Assembly: GCA_035514535.1 (NCBI GenBank)
Contig: DATKAZ010000037.1
Span: 58,321 to 122,320 of the forward strand
Direction: 5' to 3'
DNA length: 64,000 nucleotides
Source: XN24 sp035514535
GTDB taxonomy: Bacteria; Pseudomonadota; Gammaproteobacteria; Steroidobacterales; XN24
Below, one piece after another: positions 1 to 9,917 of the stretch. Every line of letters begins with the position of its first letter. The first letter of the stretch is position 1. Under the pieces are notes generated by a model. The model was not told the origin of the DNA, did not search any database, and saw only the letters and a program-made list of their open reading frames with translations. The position numbers and the translations under genes were made by a program.

Positions 1-1159
<1,159 letters not shown>

Positions 1160-1184
1160 GCTCGAGTTCCTTTCCGCCACGTGC

Positions 1185-1379
1185 TCAGGACCTGACGAAC
1201 CACAACAGCAGCAGGCCCGCGATAATGCTGACGAGCCCGGCGAAGCGCAGCTTCTCGTCGGGCAACTGGGCCAGCATCGCCATCGTGCGGCGCGAGCCGC
1301 GCGGATTCGCGAACGGCAGCAGGCCCTCGATCACCAACAGCAGCGCGACGGCCGACAACAAGTCAGTCCAGTTGACCAC
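1185..1379 (-). CDS. Small DUF2065 (YjeT-type) inner-membrane protein
   Basis: A 64-residue protein with two hydrophobic stretches, one at about residues 5-22 and one near the C-terminus (about 45-62), separated by a short basic loop containing NPRGSRR. This matches the DUF2065 family, whose gene lies between hflC and purA in E. coli (yjeT). The start is a GTG at 1379, 13 bases after hflC. The function is unknown. Its position suggests co-transcription with the FtsH-modulating HflKC genes, but nothing in the sequence shows a direct partner. Family assignment rests on size, topology and gene order. Confidence 0.85.
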   Translation of the reverse strand: MVNWTDLLSAVALLLVIEGLLPFANPRGSRRTMAMLAQLPDEKLRFAGLVSIIAGLLLLWFVRS

Positions 1380-1392
1380 CCCGATGTGTCTG

Positions 1393-2271
1393 TCAGCGGC
1401 CCTGCCCGGCCATCGGATCCTTCAGGTAACGGAAGAAGTCGCCGTCGGGCTCGATGACGAGAACGTCCTCGCCGCGACCGATCGAGGTGCGGTAGGCCTG
1501 CATGCTGCGCCAGAAATCGTAGAATTCCCGGTCGCGACTGAAAGCCTCCGCGTAGACAGCGGCCGCGCGCGCGTCGCCGGCACCGCGGATGCGCTGTGCG
1601 TCGCGTTGCGCCTCGGCGACGATCACGGTGCGCTGCCGATCGGCGTCGGAGCGAATGCGCTCAGCTGTCTCGGCACCCTCGGCGCGCAACTGCGACGCCA
1701 CCCGGGCACGCTCCTGCCGCATCCTGTTGAATACGCTGTCGCTCACATCGGGCGGCAAGTCGAGCGTCTTGACTCTCACGTCAACGATCTCGATGCCGAG
1801 CTCGCGCGCGGTGATTCCGGCAGTGCCCATCAGCTCATCGATGACTTCGCGCCGGTCGGCGGTCACGACTTCCTGGACGGTCTGGCGCGCGAACTGAGCC
1901 CGCAGGCCGTCCTTGATGATCTCAAGCAGCCGGCTGGTGGCGAGGCCCTCGTCGCCGGCAGTCGCGCGGAAGTACTGGCCGACATCGGTGATCCGCCACT
2001 TGACGTAGAAGTCCACCCGCAGGTTCTTCTTCTCGGCCGTGAGGAACGGCTCGTTCGGGTTATTGCGCGTCAAGACGCGGTTGTCGAACTTCCGCACCGT
2101 GTTGACGAACGGCATCTTGAAATGGATTCCGGGCTCGTAGTCGAGACGGACGATCTCGCCGAATCGCAGCTTGATGGCGTATTCCCGTTCGTCGACGGTG
2201 AACACAGACATCGAGACACCCAGCGCGGCGACGGCCAGGACCAGCAAAATAAAAGTGGCGCGCGGATTCAT
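1393..2271 (-). CDS. hflC: HflC, FtsH-protease modulator (SPFH/band 7)
   Basis: HflC pairs with HflK in a large membrane-anchored complex on the periplasmic face that holds the FtsH protease and limits its access to membrane substrates. The 292-residue product has one N-terminal membrane segment (about residues 5-22), then an SPFH/band 7 domain beginning at the VDEREYAIKLRFGEIV segment, and an Ala/Arg-rich helical region (about 190-250) typical of stomatin-like oligomers. The ATG at 2271 shares one base with the hflK stop, so the two are translationally coupled. Length matches the family (E. coli 334, others about 290). Confidence 0.95.
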   Translation of the reverse strand: MNPRATFILLVLAVAALGVSMSVFTVDEREYAIKLRFGEIVRLDYEPGIHFKMPFVNTVRKFDNRVLTRNNPNEPFLTAEKKNLRVDFYVKWRITDVGQYFRATAGDEGLATSRLLEIIKDGLRAQFARQTVQEVVTADRREVIDELMGTAGITARELGIEIVDVRVKTLDLPPDVSDSVFNRMRQERARVASQLRAEGAETAERIRSDADRQRTVIVAEAQRDAQRIRGAGDARAAAVYAEAFSRDREFYDFWRSMQAYRTSIGRGEDVLVIEPDGDFFRYLKDPMAGQGR

Positions 2272-3425
2272 CAGCGGCCTCCCCGCGAGCGCAGGTCTTC
2301 AGCCGGCGGCTCTCGCTCAGTCTGGCGCCGAGGCGATACCTGGCCAATATCGGCCGGATCGCCCAGGCGAGTGGACCGGTCACCGGCACGCTTCATCAGT
2401 TCCTCGATCGGCAGATACAGGAGCGTACCGCTGCCCTGGGCGTCGAGGATGACTTTGTTGGCACCCCCAAGCACCTGCTCGAGCGTCTCATAGTAAAGGC
2501 GCTGGCGAGTCACTTCCGGCGCACCCTCGTACTCGGTCAACAGCGCCAGGAACCGGTCCGTTTCACCCTCTGCCTCGGCGGTCACCTGCGCGCGGTAGGC
2601 CTCTGCGTTCTCCAGCAGTCGGGCGGCGCTACCGCGGGCACGCGGCACGACGTCGTTCGCGTAGGCCTCTGCCTCGAGCGCCAGGCGGTCACGGTCCTCG
2701 CGCGCCTTGATGGCGTCCTGGACGGCCGCTTCGACCTGGGACGGAAAATTGGAGTCCTCGAGGTTGACCGACGTGATCTCGATCCCGGCGCCGTATGAAT
2801 CCAGCGTGGCCTGGATGATTTCGCGGGCCCTTGCGGCGACGTCGGCGCGACCCTCGGTCAGCACGAAGTCCAGCGTGCTCTTGCCGACAACCTCGCGGAT
2901 CGCCGTCTCGGTAACCTCGCCGAGGGTTTCCTCGGGGCTGCGCACGTTGAACAGAAACGCACGCGCATCCGCGCGGCGGTACTGCACGCGCAAATCCACG
3001 CTGACGATATTCTCGTCGGCGGTCAGCATGCGGGTGGAGTGAGTGAACGAATCGACCTGGGCGACGTTGACTTTCTCGACGCGCTGAATCGGGTAGGGAA
3101 CGTGCCAGTGCAGGCCCGGCAGCGTGATCTCATGGAAGGCGCCGAATTGCAGCACGACACCCCGCTCGGCTTCGTCCACCTGGTAGAAGCCGGAGAGCGC
3201 CCACAGGACGACGGCCGCCGATGCGATCAGGCCGATTCCCGCACCGGCCAAAGCACCACCGCCACCGCCACCCCCGCCTCTGCCGGAGCCGCCGCCGCGG
3301 CCACCGAAGATCCCCGAGATCTTGCGTTGCAGGTCCCGGACAACTTTGTCCAGATCGGGCGGACCGTCCTTGCGGCCCCCTGAATTCCAGGGGTTACCGC
3401 CCTTGCCAGGTTCATTCCAAGCCAT
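2271..3425 (-). CDS. hflK: HflK, FtsH-protease modulator
   Basis: HflK is the partner of HflC in the FtsH-holding complex. The start chosen is the ATG at 3425, which gives the family N-terminus MAWNEPG and is preceded by an AAGGA ribosome site; the frame stays open 32 codons further upstream but that part overlaps the end of hflX and has no family resemblance. The 384-residue product has a Gly-rich cytosolic tail with a run of about nine glycines near residue 55-65, one membrane helix (about 70-90), then the band 7 domain starting at VDEAERGVVLQFG. Residues 345-384 are a polar tail. Confidence 0.95.
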   Translation of the reverse strand: MAWNEPGKGGNPWNSGGRKDGPPDLDKVVRDLQRKISGIFGGRGGGSGRGGGGGGGGALAGAGIGLIASAAVVLWALSGFYQVDEAERGVVLQFGAFHEITLPGLHWHVPYPIQRVEKVNVAQVDSFTHSTRMLTADENIVSVDLRVQYRRADARAFLFNVRSPEETLGEVTETAIREVVGKSTLDFVLTEGRADVAARAREIIQATLDSYGAGIEITSVNLEDSNFPSQVEAAVQDAIKAREDRDRLALEAEAYANDVVPRARGSAARLLENAEAYRAQVTAEAEGETDRFLALLTEYEGAPEVTRQRLYYETLEQVLGGANKVILDAQGSGTLLYLPIEELMKRAGDRSTRLGDPADIGQVSPRRQTEREPPAEDLRSRGGR

Positions 3426-3477
3426 GATCTTCCTTAGATTGCTCTCCGCCCCGCGGCGACGCCGAGGCTTGTCGCTC

Positions 3478-4806
3478 TCAGGCCACCGTGCGCGATTGTA
3501 GGGATGCCCCGGATCCCTCACAAGGACGGGGCAGGATACGGCCCTGATTCAGGCCAGTATCGCGACAGAACCGCTCCAGCGCCACCTTCGGCGCCTCGAC
3601 GTCGATGTTCCAACCGCCCGTCGAATCTTCCGATTCCCGGCGGACCATGTCGGCATCGTACAGCTTCGCACGCATTCGCGCCTCCGATGCATCCAGGTGC
3701 ACCGTGCCGGCCACCTGTCCCTGGCCGAAATGCTCGCTCAGCGCCTCGACGAGCAGCTCAAGGCCCGCGCCGCTGCGCGCGGACAGGCGCACGGCACGTA
3801 CGCGGCCGCCCTCGTCCCGGATCGTGCCGGGCAGTTCGCCGTTGACGTCGATCTTGTTGTAGGCGAGCAGCTGCGGCACGCACTCGGCGCCGATCTCCTC
3901 GAGAACCCGGTCTACGTGCCCGATCCGTTCGTCGCGCAGCGGATCTGCGATGTCGACCACCTGAACGAGCAGCGCGGCGTCGCGCACTTCCTTGAGCGTC
4001 GAGCGGAACGCTGCCACGAGCTCGTGAGGCAGGTCGCGCACGAAGCCGACCGTGTCGGCGAGAACGACATCGAGCCCCGGCGCCAGCCGGAGGCCGCGCA
4101 GAGTCGGGTCCAGTGTGGCGAACAGTTTGTCGGCCGCGTAGACGCGCGACTCGGTGAGGCGATTGAACAACGTCGACTTGCCGGCATTCGTGTAGCCGAC
4201 CAGCGCCACGGTGGGCACCTCCGCCTTGCGTCGCGTCTGGCGCCCCTGTTCGCGCTGCTTGTCCACGCGCTCGAGCCTGCGCCGCAGCATGCGTATCCGG
4301 TTGGCGAGCAGCCGCCGGTCGGTCTCGAGCTGTGTTTCGCCCGGCCCACGCAGGCCGATGCCGCCCTTCTGCCTCTCGAGGTGGGTCCAGCCACGCACCA
4401 GGCGTGTGGAGAGATGCCGCAATTGCGCCAGTTCGACCTGCAGCTTGCCTTCGAAGCTGCGCGCGCGCTGGGCGAATATGTCGAGGATGAGCCCGGTCCG
4501 ATCGAGCACGCGGCAACTCAGCGCCTTCTCGAGGTTGCGTTCCTGCCGCGGGGACAAGGCATGGTTGAACAACACGAGGTCCGCCCCGGTCGCCTCGATC
4601 TGCGCTGAGAGTTCCTCGACTTTGCCCGAGCCGATGAAGAATTTTGCATCCGGCGCCGCACGCGCGACGGTCACGCGTCCGGCGATGTCCGCGCCGGCGG
4701 ACACGGCCAGCCGCTCAAGTTCCTCGAGTTCTTCTTCGGAGGGACGGGTACCGAACCCGATCTGCACCAGAATGGCACGCTCACCGTGCCCCGGACGTTC
4801 GAACAA
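3478..4806 (-). CDS. hflX: GTPase HflX, ribosome-rescue factor
   Basis: HflX is a ribosome-binding GTPase that splits stalled 70S ribosomes, notably in heat stress. The 442-residue product shows the N-terminal HflX domain, the glycine-rich segment GGIGLRGPGETQLE before a coiled-coil linker rich in Arg/Lys/Glu, and the G domain with P-loop GYTNAGKST, switch II DTVGFVRDLP and NKID. The start is a TTG at 4806 with a GGGAGG ribosome site five bases upstream, which gives the expected MFERP-type N-terminus; no nearby ATG fits. It follows hfq by 15 bases. Confidence 0.95.
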   Translation of the reverse strand: MFERPGHGERAILVQIGFGTRPSEEELEELERLAVSAGADIAGRVTVARAAPDAKFFIGSGKVEELSAQIEATGADLVLFNHALSPRQERNLEKALSCRVLDRTGLILDIFAQRARSFEGKLQVELAQLRHLSTRLVRGWTHLERQKGGIGLRGPGETQLETDRRLLANRIRMLRRRLERVDKQREQGRQTRRKAEVPTVALVGYTNAGKSTLFNRLTESRVYAADKLFATLDPTLRGLRLAPGLDVVLADTVGFVRDLPHELVAAFRSTLKEVRDAALLVQVVDIADPLRDERIGHVDRVLEEIGAECVPQLLAYNKIDVNGELPGTIRDEGGRVRAVRLSARSGAGLELLVEALSEHFGQGQVAGTVHLDASEARMRAKLYDADMVRRESEDSTGGWNIDVEAPKVALERFCRDTGLNQGRILPRPCEGSGASLQSRTVA

Positions 4807-4821
4807 CAGGCCCTCCCGGCC

Positions 4822-5073
4822 TCAGCCTTCCACGCCGTCGACCAGCTCATCGTCGCCGGTCGCAATTCTCACGTTGCGTGCCGGCACGACCGTGGAAATA
4901 GCATGCTTGTATACCATCTGGCTCACGCTGTTCTTGAGCAACACGACAAACTGGTCGAAAGACTCGACTTGCCCCTGGAGCTTGATGCCGTTCACAAGGT
5001 AGATGGATACTGGCACCTTTTCCCTGCGCAGGGCATTGAGGAACGGGTCCTGCAGCGACTGTCCTCTGGCCAT
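4822..5073 (-). CDS. hfq: RNA chaperone Hfq
   Basis: Hfq is the hexameric Sm-like protein that pairs small RNAs with mRNAs. The 83-residue product is nearly identical to the family core: the N-terminal GQSLQDPFLNALRRE, the Sm1 strand region VSIYLVNGIKLQG, the QFVVLLKN segment and the Sm2 motif YKHAIST. The C-terminal tail after the core is short (about 18 residues, ending DDELVDGVEG), shorter than in E. coli. The ATG at 5073 lies about 100 bases after miaA, long enough for an internal promoter, although I could not identify one with confidence. Confidence 0.98.
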   Translation of the reverse strand: MARGQSLQDPFLNALRREKVPVSIYLVNGIKLQGQVESFDQFVVLLKNSVSQMVYKHAISTVVPARNVRIATGDDELVDGVEG

Positions 5074-5172
5074 TGGCTCAACTCTCCATATCGGGCCATT
5101 ATTATTCCGGGAGTTCCCTCCACCGTTCGGGCAGGAGCAGACCCGCGCCCCCGCGCTCGAAACGCAAGTTTA

Positions 5173-6141
5173 TCACAACGCCTCGAGCTGACCCGCCGCG
5201 CGCGCCGCCAGCCATCCGCGGACCGTAGCAAGGCCATCGGCGGGGTCCGCCAGCCATCGCAGCCCGGCCTCCGTCCTGAGCCAGGTCATCTGCCGCTTCG
5301 CTAGGCGCCGTGTCGCCGCGACGCCCCCGCGTACGGCCTCGTCGAGGCTGCACTCCCCTTCCAGGTGCGCCCATAGCTGCCGATAGCCCACGGCGCGCAC
5401 GGCAGGCAGCCCGGCATGCAGGTCGCCGCGATCGTGGAGCCGCGCGACTTCCGCCAGGAAGCCGGCCGCCATCATTTTCTGAAAACGCTGCTCGATGGCG
5501 CCGTGCAGATCCGCCCGCGAGGCGGGTGCGAGCGCCAGCTTGAGAAAATCCCAGCCCTCCGGGGCCGCCGCCCCTGCCGACTGGAGTTGCGACAGGGGCG
5601 AGCCCGTGAGATGCCAGACCTCCAGCGCGCGCTGAATCCGCTGGCGGTCGCCCGGCCGGATGCGGGCAGCTGATAGCGGGTCGATTCGGGCCAGCTCTTC
5701 GTGCAGCGCCGGCCAACCTCGGTCCGCTGCGCGGGCGTCCAGCTCGGCGCGCAGCGCCTGTTCGGCCTCCGGCAGCTCCGCCAGGCCCCGCTGCAGCGCG
5801 CGAAAATAAAGCATCGTCCCCCCGGCCAGGATCGGAATGCGGCCGCGCGCGTGCACGGCCTCCATCGCCGCCAGGGCATCACGGAGGAACCGCCCGGCCG
5901 AGTAGGCCTCGCCCGGATCGAGCAGGTCGACGAGGTGGTGCGGCACTTCGGCCCGCACGGCGGGTGACGGCTTCGCCGTGCCGATGTCCATGTGCCGGTA
6001 AACCAGCGCGGAGTCCACGCTGACGATCTCGGCGCCGAGCGTGCGGGCCAGCTCGATCGCGAGCCCGGTCTTGCCGGAGGCCGTCGGCCCCATCAGCAGG
6101 ATCGCCGGCTTGCTGTTCACCGCCGGCCCGTCAGCGCCCAC
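5173..6141 (-). CDS. miaA: tRNA dimethylallyltransferase MiaA
   Basis: MiaA adds a dimethylallyl group to A37 of tRNAs reading UNN codons. The 322-residue product begins at a GTG at 6141 and overlaps the mutL stop by 11 bases. It has the P-loop GPTASGKT at about 18-25, the DSALVYR/DIGTAKP substrate segment, HHLVDLLDP, and the IAGGT-like segment LAGGTMLYF. This start puts the P-loop at the usual distance from the N-terminus; a second in-frame GTG 21 bases in is possible. The order mutL-miaA-hfq is conserved across gammaproteobacteria. Confidence 0.96.
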   Translation of the reverse strand: MGADGPAVNSKPAILLMGPTASGKTGLAIELARTLGAEIVSVDSALVYRHMDIGTAKPSPAVRAEVPHHLVDLLDPGEAYSAGRFLRDALAAMEAVHARGRIPILAGGTMLYFRALQRGLAELPEAEQALRAELDARAADRGWPALHEELARIDPLSAARIRPGDRQRIQRALEVWHLTGSPLSQLQSAGAAAPEGWDFLKLALAPASRADLHGAIEQRFQKMMAAGFLAEVARLHDRGDLHAGLPAVRAVGYRQLWAHLEGECSLDEAVRGGVAATRRLAKRQMTWLRTEAGLRWLADPADGLATVRGWLAARAAGQLEAL

Positions 6142-7906
6142 GCAGGAAAAGCTTGTCGAGGTCCGAAAGGCTGAGTTGCGTCCACGTGGGTCGGCCGTGG
6201 TTGCACTGGTCGGCGCGCTCGGTGCGCTCCATGTCGCGCAACAAGGCGTTCATTTCGGCGTGCGTCAACTGTCGTCGCGCCCGCACCGCGCCGTGGCAGG
6301 CCATCGTGCCCAGCACCTGGTTGATGCGCTCTTCCAGGCGCCGGCTGCTGCCCTGCTCCGCCAGGTCAGACAGGACGTCGCGCAACAGTGCCTCGGCATC
6401 CGCGGCCGCCAGCAGCGCCGGTAGCTGGCGGATGACCAGCACATCGGGGCCGCGCCGGTCGAGCTCGAAGCCGATGCCTGCCAGTTCGGCGGCAACCGCT
6501 TCGGCGAGCTCGGCCTCGGCAGCGGAAACGCGCACGCTGAGCGGCACAAGCAGCGGCTGGCCGCCCGCCCCCGCGCCGGACATCGAGACTTTGAGGCGCT
6601 CGTAGAGTACGCGCTCGTGCGCTGCGTGCATGTCGATGATCACCAGGCCGTCGCGATTCTGGGCGAGGATGTAGATGCCGCCAAGCTGGCCCAGCGCATA
6701 GCCCAAAGGCGGCGTGTCTTCATGGGGCGGCCTGCCCGGTGTCGCCGCGGCCTGCTCGGTGAAGGCCGGCCATGAAGCCTGCAGCGGCGATTCGTCCGCC
6801 ACGCCGAGGCGCATGGCGTCCTGCCGCGAAGGTCCGGACCAGCTGCCGGCCTGGGGCTCGGAGCCGAAGCGCGGCGTCGCCGGAGGCGGTGCGATCGCAC
6901 CGGACTCCGGGCGCGTACCCGCCAGGGCACGCTCCACGACCTGGTACAGGAAGCCATGAATGCTGCGTGCATCCCGGAAACGCACCTCGTGCTTGCTCGG
7001 GTGCGCGTTGACGTCGACCAGCGCGGGGTCCATTTCGAGGTACAGCACGTAGGCGGGATGACGACCGTGGAACAGCACGTCGGCATACGCCTGGCGCAAC
7101 GCGTGCGTGACGAGGCGATCGCGGATCATGCGACCGTTGACGAAGAAGTACTGCAGGTCCGGCTGGGCCCGGGAAAAAGTCGGCAGCCCGAGCCAGCCCG
7201 TCAACCGCAGCCCGGCAGCGTCATGCCCGACCTCCATCGCGTGCGCCGCGAAGGCCTCGCCGCACACGTCCTCGATGCGCCGCAGCCGCGCAGCGGCATC
7301 GGTCGCGGGCCGCAGGTCGAACAGTTCGCGGCCATCGCGCGTGAGGCTGAAGCCGGCATCGAAACGTGACAGCGCGAGTCGGCGGGCGGCGCGCTCCACA
7401 TGGGACAACTCGGTGCGCTCGCTGCGCATGAACCGGCGGCGCGCAGGAGTATTGAAAAACAGGTCGCGCACGATCACCGTCGTGCCCGGCGGGTGGGCCG
7501 CCGGCGCCGGGGGCGTGATGCGCCCACCCTCCGATTCCACCTGCCAGGCGGTGTCCTCGCCAGGCGTCCGCGACGTCACAGAGAGGCGCGAGACGGACGC
7601 AATGCTCGGCAGCGCCTCACCGCGAAAGCCGAGCGTGCCGACTTTCTCGAGGTCCTCAAGGCTGGCGATCTTGCTGGTCGCGTGCCGCGACAAGGCCAAG
7701 GCCAGCTCGTCTCGCGGAATGCCGCAACCGTTGTCCCGGACCAGGCAGGTGCGCAGGCCGCCACCCTCGATCTCCAGCTCGATTCGCGTCGCGCCGGCGT
7801 CGAGGCTGTTTTCAACCAGCTCCTTGATGACGGAAGCGGGGCGCTCGACGACCTCGCCGGCGGCGATCTGGTCGATGAGCTGGGGGGCAAGCTGGCGGAT
7901 GGGCAT
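6131..7906 (-). CDS. mutL: DNA mismatch repair protein MutL with endonuclease motif
   Basis: MutL links mismatch recognition by MutS to strand excision. The 591-residue product has the GHKL ATPase motifs in its first 340 residues (ELVENSLDAGAT, DNGCGI, ATSKI, GFRGEAL), a Pro-rich linker (about 345-400), and a C-terminal dimerisation domain. That domain carries DMHAAHERVLYE, which fits the nicking-endonuclease pattern D-x-HA-x2-E-x4-E with Met in place of the usual Gln, and CNHGRP near the end, the second metal-site motif. Such MutLs occur where MutH is absent. The ATG at 7906 gives the standard MPIRQL start; codons upstream lie in the repeat region. Confidence 0.96.
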   Translation of the reverse strand: MPIRQLAPQLIDQIAAGEVVERPASVIKELVENSLDAGATRIELEIEGGGLRTCLVRDNGCGIPRDELALALSRHATSKIASLEDLEKVGTLGFRGEALPSIASVSRLSVTSRTPGEDTAWQVESEGGRITPPAPAAHPPGTTVIVRDLFFNTPARRRFMRSERTELSHVERAARRLALSRFDAGFSLTRDGRELFDLRPATDAAARLRRIEDVCGEAFAAHAMEVGHDAAGLRLTGWLGLPTFSRAQPDLQYFFVNGRMIRDRLVTHALRQAYADVLFHGRHPAYVLYLEMDPALVDVNAHPSKHEVRFRDARSIHGFLYQVVERALAGTRPESGAIAPPPATPRFGSEPQAGSWSGPSRQDAMRLGVADESPLQASWPAFTEQAAATPGRPPHEDTPPLGYALGQLGGIYILAQNRDGLVIIDMHAAHERVLYERLKVSMSGAGAGGQPLLVPLSVRVSAAEAELAEAVAAELAGIGFELDRRGPDVLVIRQLPALLAAADAEALLRDVLSDLAEQGSSRRLEERINQVLGTMACHGAVRARRQLTHAEMNALLRDMERTERADQCNHGRPTWTQLSLSDLDKLFLRGR

Positions 7907-7933
7907 GGGTAGCCCCCAAGGATACGGGCAAAT

Positions 7934-7997
7934 GGGGACACTCCTCAAACCGCGGTTTGAGGAGTGTCCCCTTCAACTGAGGAGTGTCCCCGTCAAC
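7934..7997 (-). repeat. REP-like 38-bp perfect palindrome with tandem 20-bp repeat
   Basis: The gap between the amiB stop and the mutL start holds a perfect 19+19 base inverted repeat at 7934-7971, centred between 7952 and 7953, with arms running from GGGGACACTCCTC to the central CCGCGG. Its right arm is copied: 7958-7977 and 7978-7997 are 20-base tandem repeats differing at one base. A degenerate remnant (CCCCTTCAACCG) follows. The unit looks like a bacterial REP element of the kind moved by REP-associated tyrosine transposases, but no such transposase is present in the window. In the transcript it would form a strong hairpin just before mutL. Confidence 0.75.
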
Positions 7998-8005
7998 CGC
8001 CCCCT

Positions 8006-9316
8006 TCAACCGCCGGGGATGGTCAGTACCTGGCCGACGCGAATATTGTCGCTCTTGAGCCCGTTGTGCCGGCGCAGCACCGGCACGCTGACGTTGTAGC
8101 GGTTGGCGATACCGGACAGCGTGTCGCCGCGGGCGATCACGATCTCGCGCGGCGCGCCGGCGCCCGAGCCGCGGTTTCGCGCGATCCAGCTGCCCGGCGG
8201 CGGGTTGACGTAGAAGTACTCGCGCACGCCCGACATGATCGACGCCGCAAGCTGCGCCTGGTAGCGCCCCTCGCCAAGGCGGCGCTCCTCCTCGAGATTC
8301 GAAATGAACGCCGTCTCGACAAGGATGGACGGAATATCCGGCGCCTTGAGCACGATGAAGCCCGCCTGCTGAACGGAGCTCTTGTGCAGGCGATTTACGG
8401 CTCCGAGGCGGTTCAGCACGAAGTCGCCGACCTCTAGGCTGGCGCCAATCGAGGCATTCTGCGACAGGTCGAGCAGCACCGAGGCCAGCATGTCGTCCTT
8501 GTCATCCAGGCTCACGCCGCCCACCAGGTCCGCCGCGTTCTCGCGTGCGGCAAGCCAGCGGGCCGCCTCATCGGTGGCGCCCTTCTCAGACAATGCGTAG
8601 ACGGAAGACCCCCGCGCGTTGGGATTCGTGAACGCATCCGCGTGAATCGAGATGAACAGGTCGGCGCGGTGCTGGCGTGCCTTTGCCACGCGCTGTTGAT
8701 GGCTCAGGAAATAGTCGCCGTCGCGGATCAGCACCGCGCGCATGCCGGGCTCCTTGTCGATCTGCTCCGCAAGTCGCCGCGCGACCGCCAGGGCCACGTT
8801 CTTCTCGTAGGTGCCGCGGCGCCCGATCGCCCCGGGATCCTCGCCACCGTGCCCGGCGTCGACCGCGATCACGAGATCTCGATTGCCCTCGTCAGCCCGC
8901 ATCACCGGCACATGAGCCCGGGCTCTCTTGGCATCGAGCTCGATGATCAGGCGATGCCCGTAGCGGCCTTGCGGACGCACGAGGAAACTGCGCGGCGTCA
9001 CTGCGCCGGCCAGGTCCAGCACGATCCGCACCTCTCCGTCGGGCCGGTTCGCACCACGTACGGACTGCACCAGGCCGACCCCGGCCGGCAGTTTGACCGC
9101 CCCGAGATCGATCCGCGCTTTCAGGTCCACGACGACGCGGCCCGGATTCTCGAGCGTGAACAGCTTGTGCCTGGCAGGGCTGGAAAGGTCGAGTACGACC
9201 CGGGTCGAATCGGGGCCGGCCCAGAGGCGCACGTCATGCACCCGGACTTCGGCCCACGCGGTCGACAGCGGGACGAATAAGGCAAACAGCAACCCGGCGA
9301 GAATATTCCTTGGCAT
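8006..9316 (-). CDS. amiB: N-acetylmuramoyl-L-alanine amidase (AmiB/AmiC type) with LysM
   Basis: This periplasmic zinc amidase cuts the peptide stem from septal peptidoglycan so daughter cells can separate. The start at 9316 gives a clear signal peptide (MPRNILAGLLFALF, cleavage after AWA); the open frame continues upstream without family resemblance. Order in the 436-residue product: signal peptide, AMIN domain (about 23-125), Amidase_3 domain (about 160-375) with AVDAGHGGEDPGA, the zinc-ligand Glu in GTYEKN and SIHADAF, then a C-terminal LysM domain (GDTLSGIANRYNVS). It sits between tsaE and mutL as in E. coli. Confidence 0.95.
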   Translation of the reverse strand: MPRNILAGLLFALFVPLSTAWAEVRVHDVRLWAGPDSTRVVLDLSSPARHKLFTLENPGRVVVDLKARIDLGAVKLPAGVGLVQSVRGANRPDGEVRIVLDLAGAVTPRSFLVRPQGRYGHRLIIELDAKRARAHVPVMRADEGNRDLVIAVDAGHGGEDPGAIGRRGTYEKNVALAVARRLAEQIDKEPGMRAVLIRDGDYFLSHQQRVAKARQHRADLFISIHADAFTNPNARGSSVYALSEKGATDEAARWLAARENAADLVGGVSLDDKDDMLASVLLDLSQNASIGASLEVGDFVLNRLGAVNRLHKSSVQQAGFIVLKAPDIPSILVETAFISNLEEERRLGEGRYQAQLAASIMSGVREYFYVNPPPGSWIARNRGSGAGAPREIVIARGDTLSGIANRYNVSVPVLRRHNGLKSDNIRVGQVLTIPGG

Positions 9317-9434
9317 TTCCAACAGTTTGGTTGGATTCCGGGAAGGAACTTTAACCACATTCCGGGCCGTATGGCAATATCTTTTGAGGAAACAATCAGC
9401 TGGAGCGGAATCCTGCGACAATTCCTCATGCAGA

Positions 9435-9917
9435 TTATTGCGTTGCCGACGGTCCCCCGAGCGCATCGATCACGCCATGGCCGACCGGAGTCAGGGCCGC
9501 GCAGTCCGCCACGCGCGCCTGCCCCGCATAATCGAGCCGGATCCGCAGATCCGCCTGCGGCAGGCGATCCGCCCCCCGCGCGGCCCATTCCACCACGACC
9601 AGGCTGCCGGGCACGAGCAGATCGACCAGCCCCAGGTAATCCAGCTCCGCCGCGTCCGCAAGCCGGTACAGGTCCAGGTGAATCACCATGCAGGACTCGA
9701 GTTCGTAAGGTTCCAGCAAGGTGAACGTGGGGCTGCGCACGCGCCCGGCATGGCCCAGGCCGCGCAGCAGGCCCCGCGCTAGGGTAGTCTTGCCGGCACC
9801 GAGGGGCCCTTCGAGGGACACGACGACCGGCGCAGTGCGGCAGGCACGGCGCAACGGGCCGGCCAGCGCTTGGCCGAGCGCCACGGTGGCGGCTTCGTCA
9901 GCGAGATCGATGGGCAT
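9435..9917 (-). CDS. tsaE: tRNA t6A synthesis ATPase TsaE
   Basis: TsaE is the ATPase that works with TsaB and TsaD to make N6-threonylcarbamoyladenosine at position 37 of ANN-reading tRNAs. The 160-residue product has the P-loop GPLGAGKTT at about 37-45, SPTFTLLEPYE and HLDLYRL, and the terminal VVEW segment, all family signatures. The ATG at 9917 lies inside the end of nnr (20-base overlap), indicating coupling. The frame is open much further upstream, but that stretch is the antisense-free out-of-frame reading of nnr and was excluded. Confidence 0.95.
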   Translation of the reverse strand: MPIDLADEAATVALGQALAGPLRRACRTAPVVVSLEGPLGAGKTTLARGLLRGLGHAGRVRSPTFTLLEPYELESCMVIHLDLYRLADAAELDYLGLVDLLVPGSLVVVEWAARGADRLPQADLRIRLDYAGQARVADCAALTPVGHGVIDALGGPSATQ

